A DNA stretch of 64,000 nt, taken from contig NZ_RJTM01000011.1 of the NCBI RefSeq assembly GCF_003725735.1, positions 1 to 64,000 on the forward strand, read 5' to 3'. Position numbers and translations under genes: made by a program. The first letter of the stretch is position 1, and each line of letters begins with the position of its first letter. Positions 55,230-63,500 of the stretch are shown here, piece after piece. This DNA comes from Sinomicrobium pectinilyticum (lineage in GTDB: Bacteria; Bacteroidota; Bacteroidia; Flavobacteriales; Flavobacteriaceae). The notes beneath the pieces were generated by a model. That model did no database searches. It had not been told where the DNA came from and saw only the letters and a program-made list of their open reading frames with translations.

Positions 55230-56303
55230 ATGGAAAAAGATGCCTACATAAAAGGAAGGGGAGCCCAGGGAAATGTGAGGAACAGGTTCCTGGAAATGTC
55301 GCATGAAATGAGGGATGATTTCCTGGAATATTGCAGGCTGGAAGGAGAGGAAGCAGAGAGTAACAAGACCCGATATCTGAAAGTATTTCCCAGGACTATT
55401 GTAAACAAGGTGGACAGCCCGGATGTGGGGATGGGGTATTCCATGAACCCTTATCAGGGGTGCGAACACGGGTGTATTTACTGTTATGCCCGTAATAGCC
55501 ATGAGTACTGGGGATACAGTGCCGGCCTTGATTTTGAGCGGCGTATCCTGGTTAAAGAGAATGCACCGAAGCTGCTGGAAGAAAAAATTAAGAGTAAGAA
55601 CTGGAAGGCACATACCATAGTACTCTCGGGAAATACGGATTGTTATCAACCGGCAGAACAGCGTTTCTTCATTACCCGCGAATGTCTGAAGGTGTTTCTG
55701 AAATACAGGCATCCGGTAGGGATCATTACCAAGAATGCCCTGGTAATGCGCGACCTGGATATCCTCAGGGAACTGGCTGCGGATAACCTGGTTGCGGTCA
55801 ACGTATCCGTAACCTCTCTTTCCGAAGAAACCCGGAGGGTGCTGGAACCCCGGACTGCCAGTATAAAAAAACGATTGGAAACGGTACGCAAATTATCCGA
55901 AAACGGTATCCCTGTCAATGTAATGATAGCTCCGATAATTCCTTCGATCAACAGCCACGAAATATTACCTCTGGCCAGGGCTGCCGCAGATAACGGGGCG
56001 GTCTCTATAGGGCATACTATTGTTAGGCTGAACGGGGCTATAGGACAGATATTTTCGGAGTGGATAAGAAAAGCAATGCCGGACAAGGCAGATAAGGTAC
56101 TTCACCAGATCGAAGATTGTCACGGGGGAAGCCTCAACGACAGCCGCTACGGTAAGCGTATGACAGGAGAGGGCAAAATAGCGGAGCAGATACACACGCT
56201 GTTTCAGATAGCAAAACGAAAATACTTTTCCGGTGCGTCTTACCCGCATCTCAATACCTCGCTCCATGAAAGTTACAAAGACGGGCAGCTAAAACTTTTT
56301 TAG
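55230..56303 (+). CDS. PA0069-family radical SAM protein
   Basis: 357 residues. The [4Fe-4S] motif is C78-x3-C82-x2-C85 (GCEHGCIYCYARN), with downstream VLSGNTDCYQPAEQ. The family is related to spore photoproduct lyase and DNA-repair-type radical SAM enzymes but has no proven reaction. The start at 55230 gives the usual N-terminal KGRGAQGN motif. Its stop overlaps the convergent lipoprotein stop by four bases. Confidence 0.9.
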   Translation: MEKDAYIKGRGAQGNVRNRFLEMSHEMRDDFLEYCRLEGEEAESNKTRYLKVFPRTIVNKVDSPDVGMGYSMNPYQGCEHGCIYCYARNSHEYWGYSAGLDFERRILVKENAPKLLEEKIKSKNWKAHTIVLSGNTDCYQPAEQRFFITRECLKVFLKYRHPVGIITKNALVMRDLDILRELAADNLVAVNVSVTSLSEETRRVLEPRTASIKKRLETVRKLSENGIPVNVMIAPIIPSINSHEILPLARAAADNGAVSIGHTIVRLNGAIGQIFSEWIRKAMPDKADKVLHQIEDCHGGSLNDSRYGKRMTGEGKIAEQIHTLFQIAKRKYFSGASYPHLNTSLHESYKDGQLKLF

Positions 56304-56764
56304 GGATTACAATCCGTTTTTTCGGCGGTCAGGACAAATAATGCCCCCTCTTTTCCCGGGTTTGTAGTGATCTTTGCTTCTTTTTCGGATATTTCTATAC
56401 GGATATCCTGGGTTTCCGTCATTCCTTCCTGATTAAAGGTGTATTTGCCCAGAATGATACCGTCTTTCATAGTTCCTTCCACCGTGCCGCTTCTTCCGTC
56501 TTTTTCGGCGGGGAACCAGTTGAGTATACCGCGGACTTTTTTCTGCTCTACATGAAGTGTGAGAATGGTGGAGTCGCGGATAATGCGGTCTTCCCGCTGA
56601 ATGTCTTTCCCGGTGGACAAAAAGCAGAAATCTATGGTTTCGTCCGGGGTTGAGGTTTCTGTTTTATTTGGGATGTTTTCTTCTTTTTGCGAGTCTTTTT
56701 TTTCGTCTTTGCATCCGATCAATAACAAGGAAGCTGCAAAAACAAGGGTAAATAACTTTTTCAT
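56300..56764 (-). CDS. Small lipoprotein
   Basis: 154 residues: leader with lipobox LLIGC (Cys18), acidic/Lys linker DEKKDSQKEEN, then a beta-rich domain (ILTLHVEQKKVRGILNWFPA, GKYTFNQEGMTETQDIRIEI). Resembles anonymous flavobacterial lipoproteins. No function proposed. Its stop overlaps the radical SAM stop by four bases in convergent orientation. Confidence 0.7.
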   Translation of the reverse strand: MKKLFTLVFAASLLLIGCKDEKKDSQKEENIPNKTETSTPDETIDFCFLSTGKDIQREDRIIRDSTILTLHVEQKKVRGILNWFPAEKDGRSGTVEGTMKDGIILGKYTFNQEGMTETQDIRIEISEKEAKITTNPGKEGALFVLTAEKTDCNP

Positions 56765-56807
56765 ACATGGGAGATTTGGTTGTACCTGATATTAAAGATA
56801 GTAAAAA

Positions 56808-57461
56808 TTATTTTTCCCCGTTCCACTCCCTGTAAAACTGTTCTAGGAAATTCTCCATATAACGGTGTCTTTCCAGGGCGATCCGTTTTCCCGTTTCCGT
56901 ATTCATCATATCCTTTAACAAAAGGAGTTTCTCGTAAAAATGATTGATGGTAGGGCTGGTACTTTTCTTGTATTCCTCTTTGGTTTTGTAACGTTTGGGC
57001 TGTATATCCGGGTTGTATAATTCCCGGTTTTTAAATCCCCCGTAATTGAAGGTACGCGCAATGCCTATAGCCCCTATGGCATCGAGCCTGTCGGCATCCT
57101 GTACGACATCGAGTTCGCGGGAGTGAAAGCTTCTGGTATCGTAACTCCCTTTGAATGATATGTTCCGGATGATCTGTACCACATGGTCCGTAACTTCCCC
57201 GGATACGTTCTGCTTTTCGAGGAAAGCCCCGGCAATTGCGGGACCGACACTTTCATCGCCGTTGTGGAATTTACTGTCGGCAATGTCGTGGAGCAGGGCA
57301 CCGAGTTGTACGACCAGTATGTCTACCTCCTCATCGCGTGCAATGAGCATGGTGTTGTTATATACCCTTTGAATGTGAAACCAGTCGTGGCCGCCTTCTG
57401 CATTCTCTAGTTGCTGTTTTACAAAAGCTATGGTACTGGGAATGATGTCCGGATTGTTCAT
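56808..57461 (-). CDS. HD domain-containing phosphohydrolase
   Basis: 217 residues. HD metal-binding motifs: HDWFH (His25-His29), LLHDIAD (His58-Asp59) and a later DADRLDAIGAIGIAR. This is the YedJ/YpgQ-like group of small HD hydrolases, with reported activity on nucleotides or phosphates. It follows the desaturase gene, with an intervening terminator (57474-57507). Confidence 0.9.
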   Translation of the reverse strand: MNNPDIIPSTIAFVKQQLENAEGGHDWFHIQRVYNNTMLIARDEEVDILVVQLGALLHDIADSKFHNGDESVGPAIAGAFLEKQNVSGEVTDHVVQIIRNISFKGSYDTRSFHSRELDVVQDADRLDAIGAIGIARTFNYGGFKNRELYNPDIQPKRYKTKEEYKKSTSPTINHFYEKLLLLKDMMNTETGKRIALERHRYMENFLEQFYREWNGEK

Positions 57462-57473
57462 GGTGGAAAATTA

Positions 57474-57507
57474 AAAAAATCCTTTCGGACCGGGGAAAGG
57501 ATTTTTT
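57474..57507. terminator. Terminator after acyl-ACP desaturase
   Basis: 12-bp stem AAAAAATCCTTT (57474-57485) / AAAGGATTTTTT (57496-57507) with a 10-base loop; T-runs are present on both strands, and it lies 20 bases beyond the desaturase stop on the minus strand. Confidence 0.82.
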
Positions 57508-57526
57508 AAAAAGTATGGTTATTTTT

Positions 57527-58516
57527 TTATCTGGCTGTTGCAGGCTCTACCCATTTGAATATGTGGGATTCTTTTGGAATGGTAATCCTTTCTGATATTC
57601 TCAGCATTCTTGCCGGGAGTTTCATGAGGTAATCCCTTGCCTTTTCTGCTTCATCGGTTAACCCTGTCATCTTGTCTACCTGCCACTTGGCGATCAGTTT
57701 CTGGATGATATCCACATAATCATAAGAGGTATATACTCCAATACGTTGTGCAGAGTCCGAGAATTGTTCCCAGGCAGCTCCCAGCTTTTGACCTGACTCC
57801 CTCAGAAAATGTGCGGGCATGATTATTTTTTGTTTCATCATGTACTGGAATGCCAGCATCATCTGGCTTGGGTCTACTTCGAAAATCCGCTTTACGAACT
57901 CGCTGTAAGCCTGGTGATGGCGCATTTCGTCTCCCGAAATGATCTTACACATTTTGGCGAGTCGCTGGTTGCCGTATTTTTTTGCGAGTTTGGCTACCCG
58001 GTTATGGGAAATATAGGTGGCAAGTTCCTGAAAACTGGTATATACGAAGTTTTTGTAAGGATCGGTATCGGTGCCGATATCAAATCCGTCGTTGATAAGG
58101 TGATGTGTAGTGCGTTCCACTTCCTTCATATTAACTCTTCCGGAGAGATAGAGGTATTTGTTCAGTACATCTCCGTGGCGGTTTTCCTCACCTGTCCAGT
58201 GCCTTACCCATCTGGACCAACCATTTCTTTCGATCTGGTCTATCCCCTCCACATCCATCAGCCAGGATTCGTAAGTAGGCAGTGCTTCTTCCGTAATGGT
58301 GTCCCCAACGAGTACTACCCAGAAATCATATGGCATTTCCTTGGCCAGTTCGCGTAACTCCTTTACCTCTTCCAGAAAATTCTCATTTTCGGAATCCGGT
58401 AAAAAATCACTGGGCTGCCAGATGGTGTCCACAGGGATTAAATATTTATCCACAAAAGTATCGATATCTTTCTCCAGAAGTCGCATTACTTCCAGTCGCA
58501 CGTTTTTTATAGACAT
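57527..58516 (-). CDS. Acyl-ACP desaturase (diiron)
   Basis: 329-residue soluble stearoyl-ACP-desaturase-type enzyme that introduces a double bond into acyl-ACP. Diiron ligands: the central ENRHG (GEENRHGDVL) and DEMRHHQAY motifs (E-x-x-H), with single Glu ligands in DTITEEALPTYESW and YTSFQELATYISH. Its start is 7 bases after the plsC stop on the same strand, so lipid desaturation and phosphatidate synthesis are co-expressed. A terminator ends it. Confidence 0.93.
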   Translation of the reverse strand: MSIKNVRLEVMRLLEKDIDTFVDKYLIPVDTIWQPSDFLPDSENENFLEEVKELRELAKEMPYDFWVVLVGDTITEEALPTYESWLMDVEGIDQIERNGWSRWVRHWTGEENRHGDVLNKYLYLSGRVNMKEVERTTHHLINDGFDIGTDTDPYKNFVYTSFQELATYISHNRVAKLAKKYGNQRLAKMCKIISGDEMRHHQAYSEFVKRIFEVDPSQMMLAFQYMMKQKIIMPAHFLRESGQKLGAAWEQFSDSAQRIGVYTSYDYVDIIQKLIAKWQVDKMTGLTDEAEKARDYLMKLPARMLRISERITIPKESHIFKWVEPATAR

Positions 58517-58523
58517 AATAAAT

Positions 58524-59258
58524 TTATATGATTATTCCTTGTTTTACTGCGTTTTCCGTTCTCTCTATTATTTCATTAAAAGGAACATTTTGGATGGCAA
58601 ATGGTTGTTGTATGGTGAAGGTTAGCCGATTACACAAAGTTAAGGGAAAATTGCCATTTTTAACAATTTTCCACGAATTATTTATGCTTAACGGTACAAT
58701 ATACGCGGATGTTGCATATTTACATAAAATTTTCAGTCCATTCTCCGAAAACCGTTTCGGGACGCCGTTCTTACTTCGGGTGCCTTCCGGGAAAATAACC
58801 GTGGCCCTGTTGTGTTTTTCGATGTATTCCGCCATCTTCTTTATAGCCGGAAGCGCCTGTTTCGGATCTTTCCGGTCTATAAGCACCGAACCTCCGTGCC
58901 TCAGGTTATAGGAAACACTGGGGATTCCTTTGCCCAGTTCCTTCTTACTTATAAATTTCGGGTGAAATTTTCGCATATACCAGATGATAGGAGGAATATC
59001 GTACATACTCTGATGGTTGGCAACAATGATGAGGGGCACTCCTTCCGGCACAAGGTGACGGTTTTCGAATGTATAGGTTGTGCCGAGTATGTTGGTGCAG
59101 CGTACGAGGAAAAAGTTCAGTATGGATACACTTTTCTTATGGGCGGTATACCCGAAAACGTTGAGACATATCCACTGAATGCCGTGGAATATGACCAGGC
59201 ACAGGCCAAAGCACGAATAAAACAGGGCAGAAAGCGGATAAGACAAAATTTTTTTCAT
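58524..59258 (-). CDS. plsC: 1-acyl-sn-glycerol-3-phosphate acyltransferase
   Basis: 244-residue membrane-bound LPLAT. The catalytic H-x4-D is His82-Asp87 (VANHQSMYD); the second motif is FPEGTRSKNG, and an N-terminal hydrophobic segment (about 8-35) anchors it. It makes phosphatidate by acylating lysophosphatidate. It is the first gene of the plsC-desaturase unit with its own -7 box. Confidence 0.93.
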   Translation of the reverse strand: MKKILSYPLSALFYSCFGLCLVIFHGIQWICLNVFGYTAHKKSVSILNFFLVRCTNILGTTYTFENRHLVPEGVPLIIVANHQSMYDIPPIIWYMRKFHPKFISKKELGKGIPSVSYNLRHGGSVLIDRKDPKQALPAIKKMAEYIEKHNRATVIFPEGTRSKNGVPKRFSENGLKILCKYATSAYIVPLSINNSWKIVKNGNFPLTLCNRLTFTIQQPFAIQNVPFNEIIERTENAVKQGIII

Positions 59259-59303
59259 AACAGGTTTTTATCTAATATGGCCAACCACTACTGGTTTCAG
59301 GCG

Positions 59304-59311
59304 CAAATATA
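59304..59311 (-). promoter_or_regulatory. -7 element of plsC promoter (TATATTTG on minus strand)
   Basis: Exact TAnnTTTG match on the minus strand, 45 bases before the plsC ATG. Confidence 0.6.
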
Positions 59312-59341
59312 AGTTGCCGAACGGATTAGCGGGTTTTTCTT

Positions 59342-60322
59342 TTAATTTTTTATTCTTTCTTTAACTATCTTTTTTTCTGCTTTGAGGTAGACGGTTTCTT
59401 CCGGTGCTATAAACGAAGGATGTTCAAAAAGGAGAGGAGTCCCACGGTGCAGGGCTCTGATGAGGTAACGACTGCCTTCGAAATAGGATTCCTTGACTCG
59501 TACACGCAGGGCAGATGTTTCGGTGGTGTGCAATTCATGAGTATATACAAGTACTTTTTTGTCATCGGGATAATTTTCTGCAGGGAAAAGTAGGTTTGCC
59601 TGTATTTCATTGACTTCCCCGAAGAGGGAAGCGATGTATTTATTGCCGGGCTTTTGATACAGCTGCTCCGGATCATCTTCGCGAATAATCTTTCCGTCTT
59701 TCATAACCAGGGTTTTGTCTGCATGCGAAAGTGCGTCCACACTGTCGTGAGTGGCAATGATACAGGTTATATTCTTTTTCCGGATGAAGGCGAAAAGGTC
59801 TCTGCGCAGCTTGTGGGTACGGAAACTGTCTATATGGCTGAAGGGTTCATCCAGCAATAGTATTTCCGGTTGCTGGGCAACGGCCCTTGCCAGGGCTACC
59901 CTCTGCTGCTGTCCCCCGCTGAGGTTTCCCGGTCTTGTATCTGCGTATTCCTCCAGTTCCACCATTTCCAGGAGTTCGTCTATCCTTTCGGACTTTTCTT
60001 CCCTGTAAAAATTGGACAGGAACTTTCCTATATTTTCTCTCACCGATACATATGGCATCAGGTCAAAATCCTGTGCGAGATATTTCATGTAAGGCTCTCC
60101 CGGGACCAGGTTATGTGCAGGGCCAAGTATTTTTTTGTCTTTCCAGTAAATTTCTCCCCGGTCAAGGTCATAAAGGCCGTAAATAGCGCGCAAAAGCGTA
60201 CTTTTTCCTGATCCGCTTTCCCCGATTACAGATACGACCTGCCCGGGTTGGGCCTGGAAGCTTACCGTATCTAGCACCGGTTTTTCGGTAAAACGGAATG
60301 AGATATCCTTAACGTCTAGCAT
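59342..60322 (-). CDS. ABC transporter ATP-binding protein (PotA/FbpC type)
   Basis: Start 60322 (MLDVKDISFRF) gives 326 residues; an earlier in-frame ATG at 60352 overlaps the promoter box and is rejected. Walker A GESGSGKST (34-42), signature NLSGGQQQRVALARA, Walker B ILLLDEP, H-loop ATHD. A C-terminal region of about 90 residues (LRVRVKESYFEGSRYLIRA) is the TOBE-like domain of importer ATPases. The membrane and binding-protein partners are not adjacent, so the transported substrate is unknown. Confidence 0.85.
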   Translation of the reverse strand: MLDVKDISFRFTEKPVLDTVSFQAQPGQVVSVIGESGSGKSTLLRAIYGLYDLDRGEIYWKDKKILGPAHNLVPGEPYMKYLAQDFDLMPYVSVRENIGKFLSNFYREEKSERIDELLEMVELEEYADTRPGNLSGGQQQRVALARAVAQQPEILLLDEPFSHIDSFRTHKLRRDLFAFIRKKNITCIIATHDSVDALSHADKTLVMKDGKIIREDDPEQLYQKPGNKYIASLFGEVNEIQANLLFPAENYPDDKKVLVYTHELHTTETSALRVRVKESYFEGSRYLIRALHRGTPLLFEHPSFIAPEETVYLKAEKKIVKERIKN

Positions 60323-60349
60323 TGTTTTGACAGATACGAAGGTTTCGGA

Positions 60350-60357
60350 CAAAGATA
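60350..60357 (-). promoter_or_regulatory. -7 element of ABC ATPase promoter (TATCTTTG on minus strand)
   Basis: Exact TAnnTTTG match on the minus strand, 27 bases upstream of the ATG at 60322; it overlaps the alternative start at 60352 and so decides the start. Confidence 0.62.
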
Positions 60358-60464
60358 ATGGCTTTGTGTAAAAGGGAAAATCGGTAACTGTTTTTTTGAA
60401 GTCTGTTGCCGATGAACTAACAAATGTATTTCCGTCTTTTAGATTCCGTATCTTGTTTTATATT

Positions 60465-60498
60465 AAAAAAGAAGCCACCGGAATACTCCGATAGCTTC
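60465..60498 (-). terminator. Probable terminator after TM2 gene
   Basis: Imperfect stem: GAAGC (60471-60475) with GCTTC (60494-60498) and CGGA (60479-60482) with TCCG (60487-60490). On the minus strand it is followed by a run of six T. It lies about 150 bases past the TM2 gene stop, which is rather far. Confidence 0.45.
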
Positions 60499-60645
60499 TA
60501 TAATTATGGTTTACAGGGTGTAGCCCTTCCTGATTGGTTTCAAAAACAGTTCAAACTATATCCTCTAATATATTTTATCTTAGCTTCTAAAGCTATAGCT
60601 TGAATTATTGAGGTATTGCGTTTATGGATGTAGCCTGGATGAATA

Positions 60646-61023
60646 TCAGAACCAGGGTTTTTTACCGATCTGATAAGTGTTGTAAAATTCTTCGTCTGAT
60701 TTCGTGAGGTATATAATACCTTCGATCAGGCCTATAATACCACCGATGCCACACAGGAAAGAAAGAAGTATCTGAATAATCCCTTCTTTGTTATATCCGA
60801 GGATGAATTTATGAACACCAAAGGCCCCTACTACTATGGCCAGTACACCGGCAAGGATCTTTTTGTTTTCCTGACTGTGAATGGTTTCCTGTACACCATC
60901 ACCGAATTCACGGGCGCTCTCTTTGGCCTCGTCACCTATTTCCCTGGCGGTTTTTTTCGCTTCTTCGCCCATTGCTTTTGCTTTGTCAGAAAAGCTTTTC
61001 TCGTCTTTATTTTCTTCACTCAT
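60646..61023 (-). CDS. TM2 domain-containing protein
   Basis: 125 residues. The N-terminal about 55 residues are charged and helical (DKAKAMGEEAKKTAREIGDE), LEA/CsbD-like; a TM2 domain follows (about 60-115) with two membrane segments and the motif FGVHKFILGYNKEG. Small inner-membrane protein of unknown role. It stands alone, followed by a possible terminator. Confidence 0.82.
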   Translation of the reverse strand: MSEENKDEKSFSDKAKAMGEEAKKTAREIGDEAKESAREFGDGVQETIHSQENKKILAGVLAIVVGAFGVHKFILGYNKEGIIQILLSFLCGIGGIIGLIEGIIYLTKSDEEFYNTYQIGKKPWF

Positions 61024-61111
61024 GATTGAAATTGATTTCGGTTTGATTAAGTATGTTAAAAATATGAAAATTTTTTATATGGCAGCGACCCGGCCGGTTT
61101 TTTGTTAAAAT

Positions 61112-61129
61112 CGGCTTTCCGGAAGGCCG
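61112..61129 (-). terminator. Possible terminator after dehydrogenase
   Basis: CGGCTTTCC (61112-61120) and GGAAGGCCG (61121-61129) pair with one wobble and a minimal loop; on the minus strand a short ATTTTAAC tract follows, 35 bases past the dehydrogenase stop. Confidence 0.45.
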
Positions 61130-61163
61130 GTAATTTTATCTGTTTTGAACACTCTTGTTATGG

Positions 61164-62114
61164 CTAAAGGTTATAAAAGCTTTTGATTTTGTTAACGATA
61201 GTCTGTGCCAGTTTAATATGACTTTCAAAAGTCCATCCTGCCACGTGGGGGGACAGCAGTACATTATCGGCTTGCAGCAGGTATTGAAATGCTTCGGGTA
61301 TGCGATCTTCGGAGAAGAGGGATTCGAAGGAAGTTTTTTCGTATTCCAGTACATCCAGTGCGGCACCGAGGACTTTTTTCTCTTTTAATGCTTCGGTCAG
61401 ATCTTTGGTAATAATACTTTTCCCTCTTGCCGTATTGATCAGCCAGAAAGGTTTGGCAAAAGCACGGATAAAATCACTGTCCACCATTTTATCCGTAAGG
61501 GGGGTAAGGGGAGTGTGCAGACTTACTACGTCGGCTTTTTTCTGCAGTTCCCCAAGAGAGACCTGCCTGGCATTTTCATCGCCGAGGTCCGGGAGAATAT
61601 CATAACAGATGACTTTACAATCGAATCCCCTCAGTTTTCGTGCAAACGCTTTTCCAGTATTGCCATAACCGATGATACCCACCGTTTTTCCGTCCAGTTC
61701 ATGGCCGCGATTGGCTTCCCGGAGCCATTGTCCCTCACGGATTTCCCGGTCTGCCTTATTTAGGTTGTTAAACAAGGAAAGCAACATCCCGAGTGCCTGC
61801 TCTCCTACGGCATTCCGGTTGCCCTCGGGAGCTGCGATGAGGTGAATGCCTTTTTCCTTGGCATAGCCGCAATCTATATTTTCAAGGCCGGCCCCCACCC
61901 TGGCAATGAACCGGAGTTTCCCGGCTCTGTCCAAAAATTCCCGGTCTATTTTAAAACGGCTCCTTATGACAATACCCTGGTATTGGTGTATGTTCTCCTC
62001 GATTTCCGTTTTGGAAGAAGTGTAATCTTTATGGTTTTCAAAACCTGCCTGTTCCAACTGTTCCCATAACAGCGGGTGATTGCTGTCTATATGTAATATC
62101 GTTGCTTTTTTCAA
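61164..62114 (-). CDS. D-isomer 2-hydroxyacid dehydrogenase
   Basis: 316 residues, NAD-dependent. The Rossmann motif GIIGYGNTGKAFA, catalytic Arg in NTARGKSII, a Glu in the LEYEKTSFE region and the His in SPHVAGWTFE are all visible. It resembles phosphoglycerate dehydrogenase-like or hydroxypyruvate reductase-like enzymes without a regulatory ACT domain. Its -7 box (62152-62159) sits just upstream and divergent from that of rpsP. Exact substrate uncertain. Confidence 0.88.
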   Translation of the reverse strand: MKKATILHIDSNHPLLWEQLEQAGFENHKDYTSSKTEIEENIHQYQGIVIRSRFKIDREFLDRAGKLRFIARVGAGLENIDCGYAKEKGIHLIAAPEGNRNAVGEQALGMLLSLFNNLNKADREIREGQWLREANRGHELDGKTVGIIGYGNTGKAFARKLRGFDCKVICYDILPDLGDENARQVSLGELQKKADVVSLHTPLTPLTDKMVDSDFIRAFAKPFWLINTARGKSIITKDLTEALKEKKVLGAALDVLEYEKTSFESLFSEDRIPEAFQYLLQADNVLLSPHVAGWTFESHIKLAQTIVNKIKSFYNL

Positions 62115-62151
62115 GACCTTATTTTTATATATGATTTGATGAAGGACGCTT

Positions 62152-62159
62152 CAAAATTA
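62152..62159 (-). promoter_or_regulatory. -7 element of dehydrogenase promoter (TAATTTTG on minus strand)
   Basis: Exact TAnnTTTG match on the minus strand, 37 bases upstream of the ATG at 62114. Confidence 0.6.
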
Positions 62160-62231
62160 GATTTTTTAGCGCGAAAAAGTAATGTCCTAAAAGAAAATAA
62201 ATTATAGGGTCGGGATACGGCAAAAAATCAT

Positions 62232-62239
62232 TATATTTG
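62232..62239 (+). promoter_or_regulatory. -7 element of rpsP promoter (TATATTTG)
   Basis: Exact TAnnTTTG match in TATATTTGCACCC, 70 bases before the rpsP ATG, giving a leader of about 65 bases. Confidence 0.66.
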
Positions 62240-62309
62240 CACCCTCCTTTTTGTAAGGAGTATTTGTAATTAATAACCGGGGTCGGGAACCCCATATAAT
62301 TAATGTATT

Positions 62310-62870
62310 ATGCCTGTAAGAATTAGATTGCAAAGACACGGTAGAAAAGGAAAGCCTTTTTATTGGATTGTAGCTGCGGATTCACGTGCTAAAAGAGATG
62401 GTAAGTTTCTTGAGAAACTGGGGACTTATAATCCCAACACTAATCCTGCACAGATAGAGCTCGATGTGGACGGTTCTGTAAAATGGTTGCAAAATGGTGC
62501 TCAACCTTCGGAAACTGCCAAAAGGATTCTTTCCTACAAAGGAGTGTTACTTAAAAAACACCTACTTGGCGGAGTGAAGAAAGGGGCATTGACCCAGGAA
62601 GAAGCGGAAGCCAAATTTGAAGCATGGCTGGAAGAAAAGACCGGAAAGGTCTCTGAAAAGACCGAAGGGTTGGCCAAAGCTAAGGAAGAAGCAAAAGCAA
62701 AAGCATTAGAAGCGGAAAGAGAGATCAGCGAGAAGCGAAAAGCAGAAGCTGTACAGGATGAAGCTCCTGAAGAGGAAGTAGTGGAAGAAACTGCACCTGA
62801 AGCAGAAGCTGAGGCTGCGGCAGAGACCGGCGAAGAAGCCGCTGAAGAGAACAAGGAAGCTGCGGAGTAG
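62310..62870 (+). CDS. rpsP: 30S ribosomal protein S16 with long acidic/Ala tail
   Basis: 186 residues. Residues 1-about 80 are canonical S16 ([50 protein letters not shown]). The remaining about 100 residues are a low-complexity Lys/Glu/Ala helix turning into an acidic tail ([19 protein letters not shown]). The extension is known in Bacteroidota; E. coli S16 is only 82 residues. It is six bases upstream of rimM's likely region and clearly co-transcribed. Confidence 0.96.
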   Translation: MPVRIRLQRHGRKGKPFYWIVAADSRAKRDGKFLEKLGTYNPNTNPAQIELDVDGSVKWLQNGAQPSETAKRILSYKGVLLKKHLLGGVKKGALTQEEAEAKFEAWLEEKTGKVSEKTEGLAKAKEEAKAKALEAEREISEKRKAEAVQDEAPEEEVVEETAPEAEAEAAAETGEEAAEENKEAAE

Positions 62871-62885
62871 TTAAATTTGGAAGGG

Positions 62886-63410
62886 ATGAAGAAAGAAGAT
62901 TGCTTCTATCTCGGAAAAATTGTCAAGAAATACAGCTTTAAGGGTGAGGTGCTGGTAAAACTGGATACCGATGAACCCGAATTGTACGAAAATCTGGAAT
63001 CAGTGTTCATAGCCATAGGCCATGACCTGGTTCCTTTTTTTATTGAAGAATCATCCCTGCATAAGTCCGACCTGTTGAGGCTTCGGCTAGAAGATGTTAC
63101 TACCGAAGAAGATGCGGATGCCCTGATGAAGACGGAACTTTACCTTCCGTTGACCGCATTACCCAAGCTTTCCGGGAACAAATTTTACTTTCACGAAATC
63201 ATAGGTTTTACGGTGGAAGATAAAAATTTCGGAAAAGTGGGGATTGTTAAAGGGGTGAACGATACTACGGCCCAATCCCTCTTTCTGATAGACCGGGAGG
63301 ATAAGGAAATACTTATTCCTATGAACGATGAGTTCGTGGAAAAAATAGACCGGGATAAGCGTACGATCACAGTAAATACTCCTGAGGGTCTGATAGAACT
63401 GTACTTATAA
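62886..63410 (+). CDS. rimM: Ribosome maturation factor RimM
   Basis: 16S rRNA processing protein needed for 30S head assembly; it binds S19. Start ATG 62886 (MKKEDCFYLGKIVKKYSFKG) with GGAAGGG just upstream is chosen over an in-frame TTG at 62877, giving 174 residues. Two beta-barrels are visible: the RimM domain (about 1-95) and PRC-barrel domain (FYFHEIIGFTVEDKNFGKVG; IPMNDEFVEKID near the end). rpsP-rimM-(trmD) linkage is widely conserved; here trmN6 follows instead. Confidence 0.95.
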   Translation: MKKEDCFYLGKIVKKYSFKGEVLVKLDTDEPELYENLESVFIAIGHDLVPFFIEESSLHKSDLLRLRLEDVTTEEDADALMKTELYLPLTALPKLSGNKFYFHEIIGFTVEDKNFGKVGIVKGVNDTTAQSLFLIDREDKEILIPMNDEFVEKIDRDKRTITVNTPEGLIELYL

Positions 63411-63500
63411 CTTGTCAAAGTTTTTTCGATAATTTTTCCGGTGTAGCCCGGTGCTTTATGCAAAAGGGCGGTTATTTTCGAACGGACTAAATTTCCGCAT

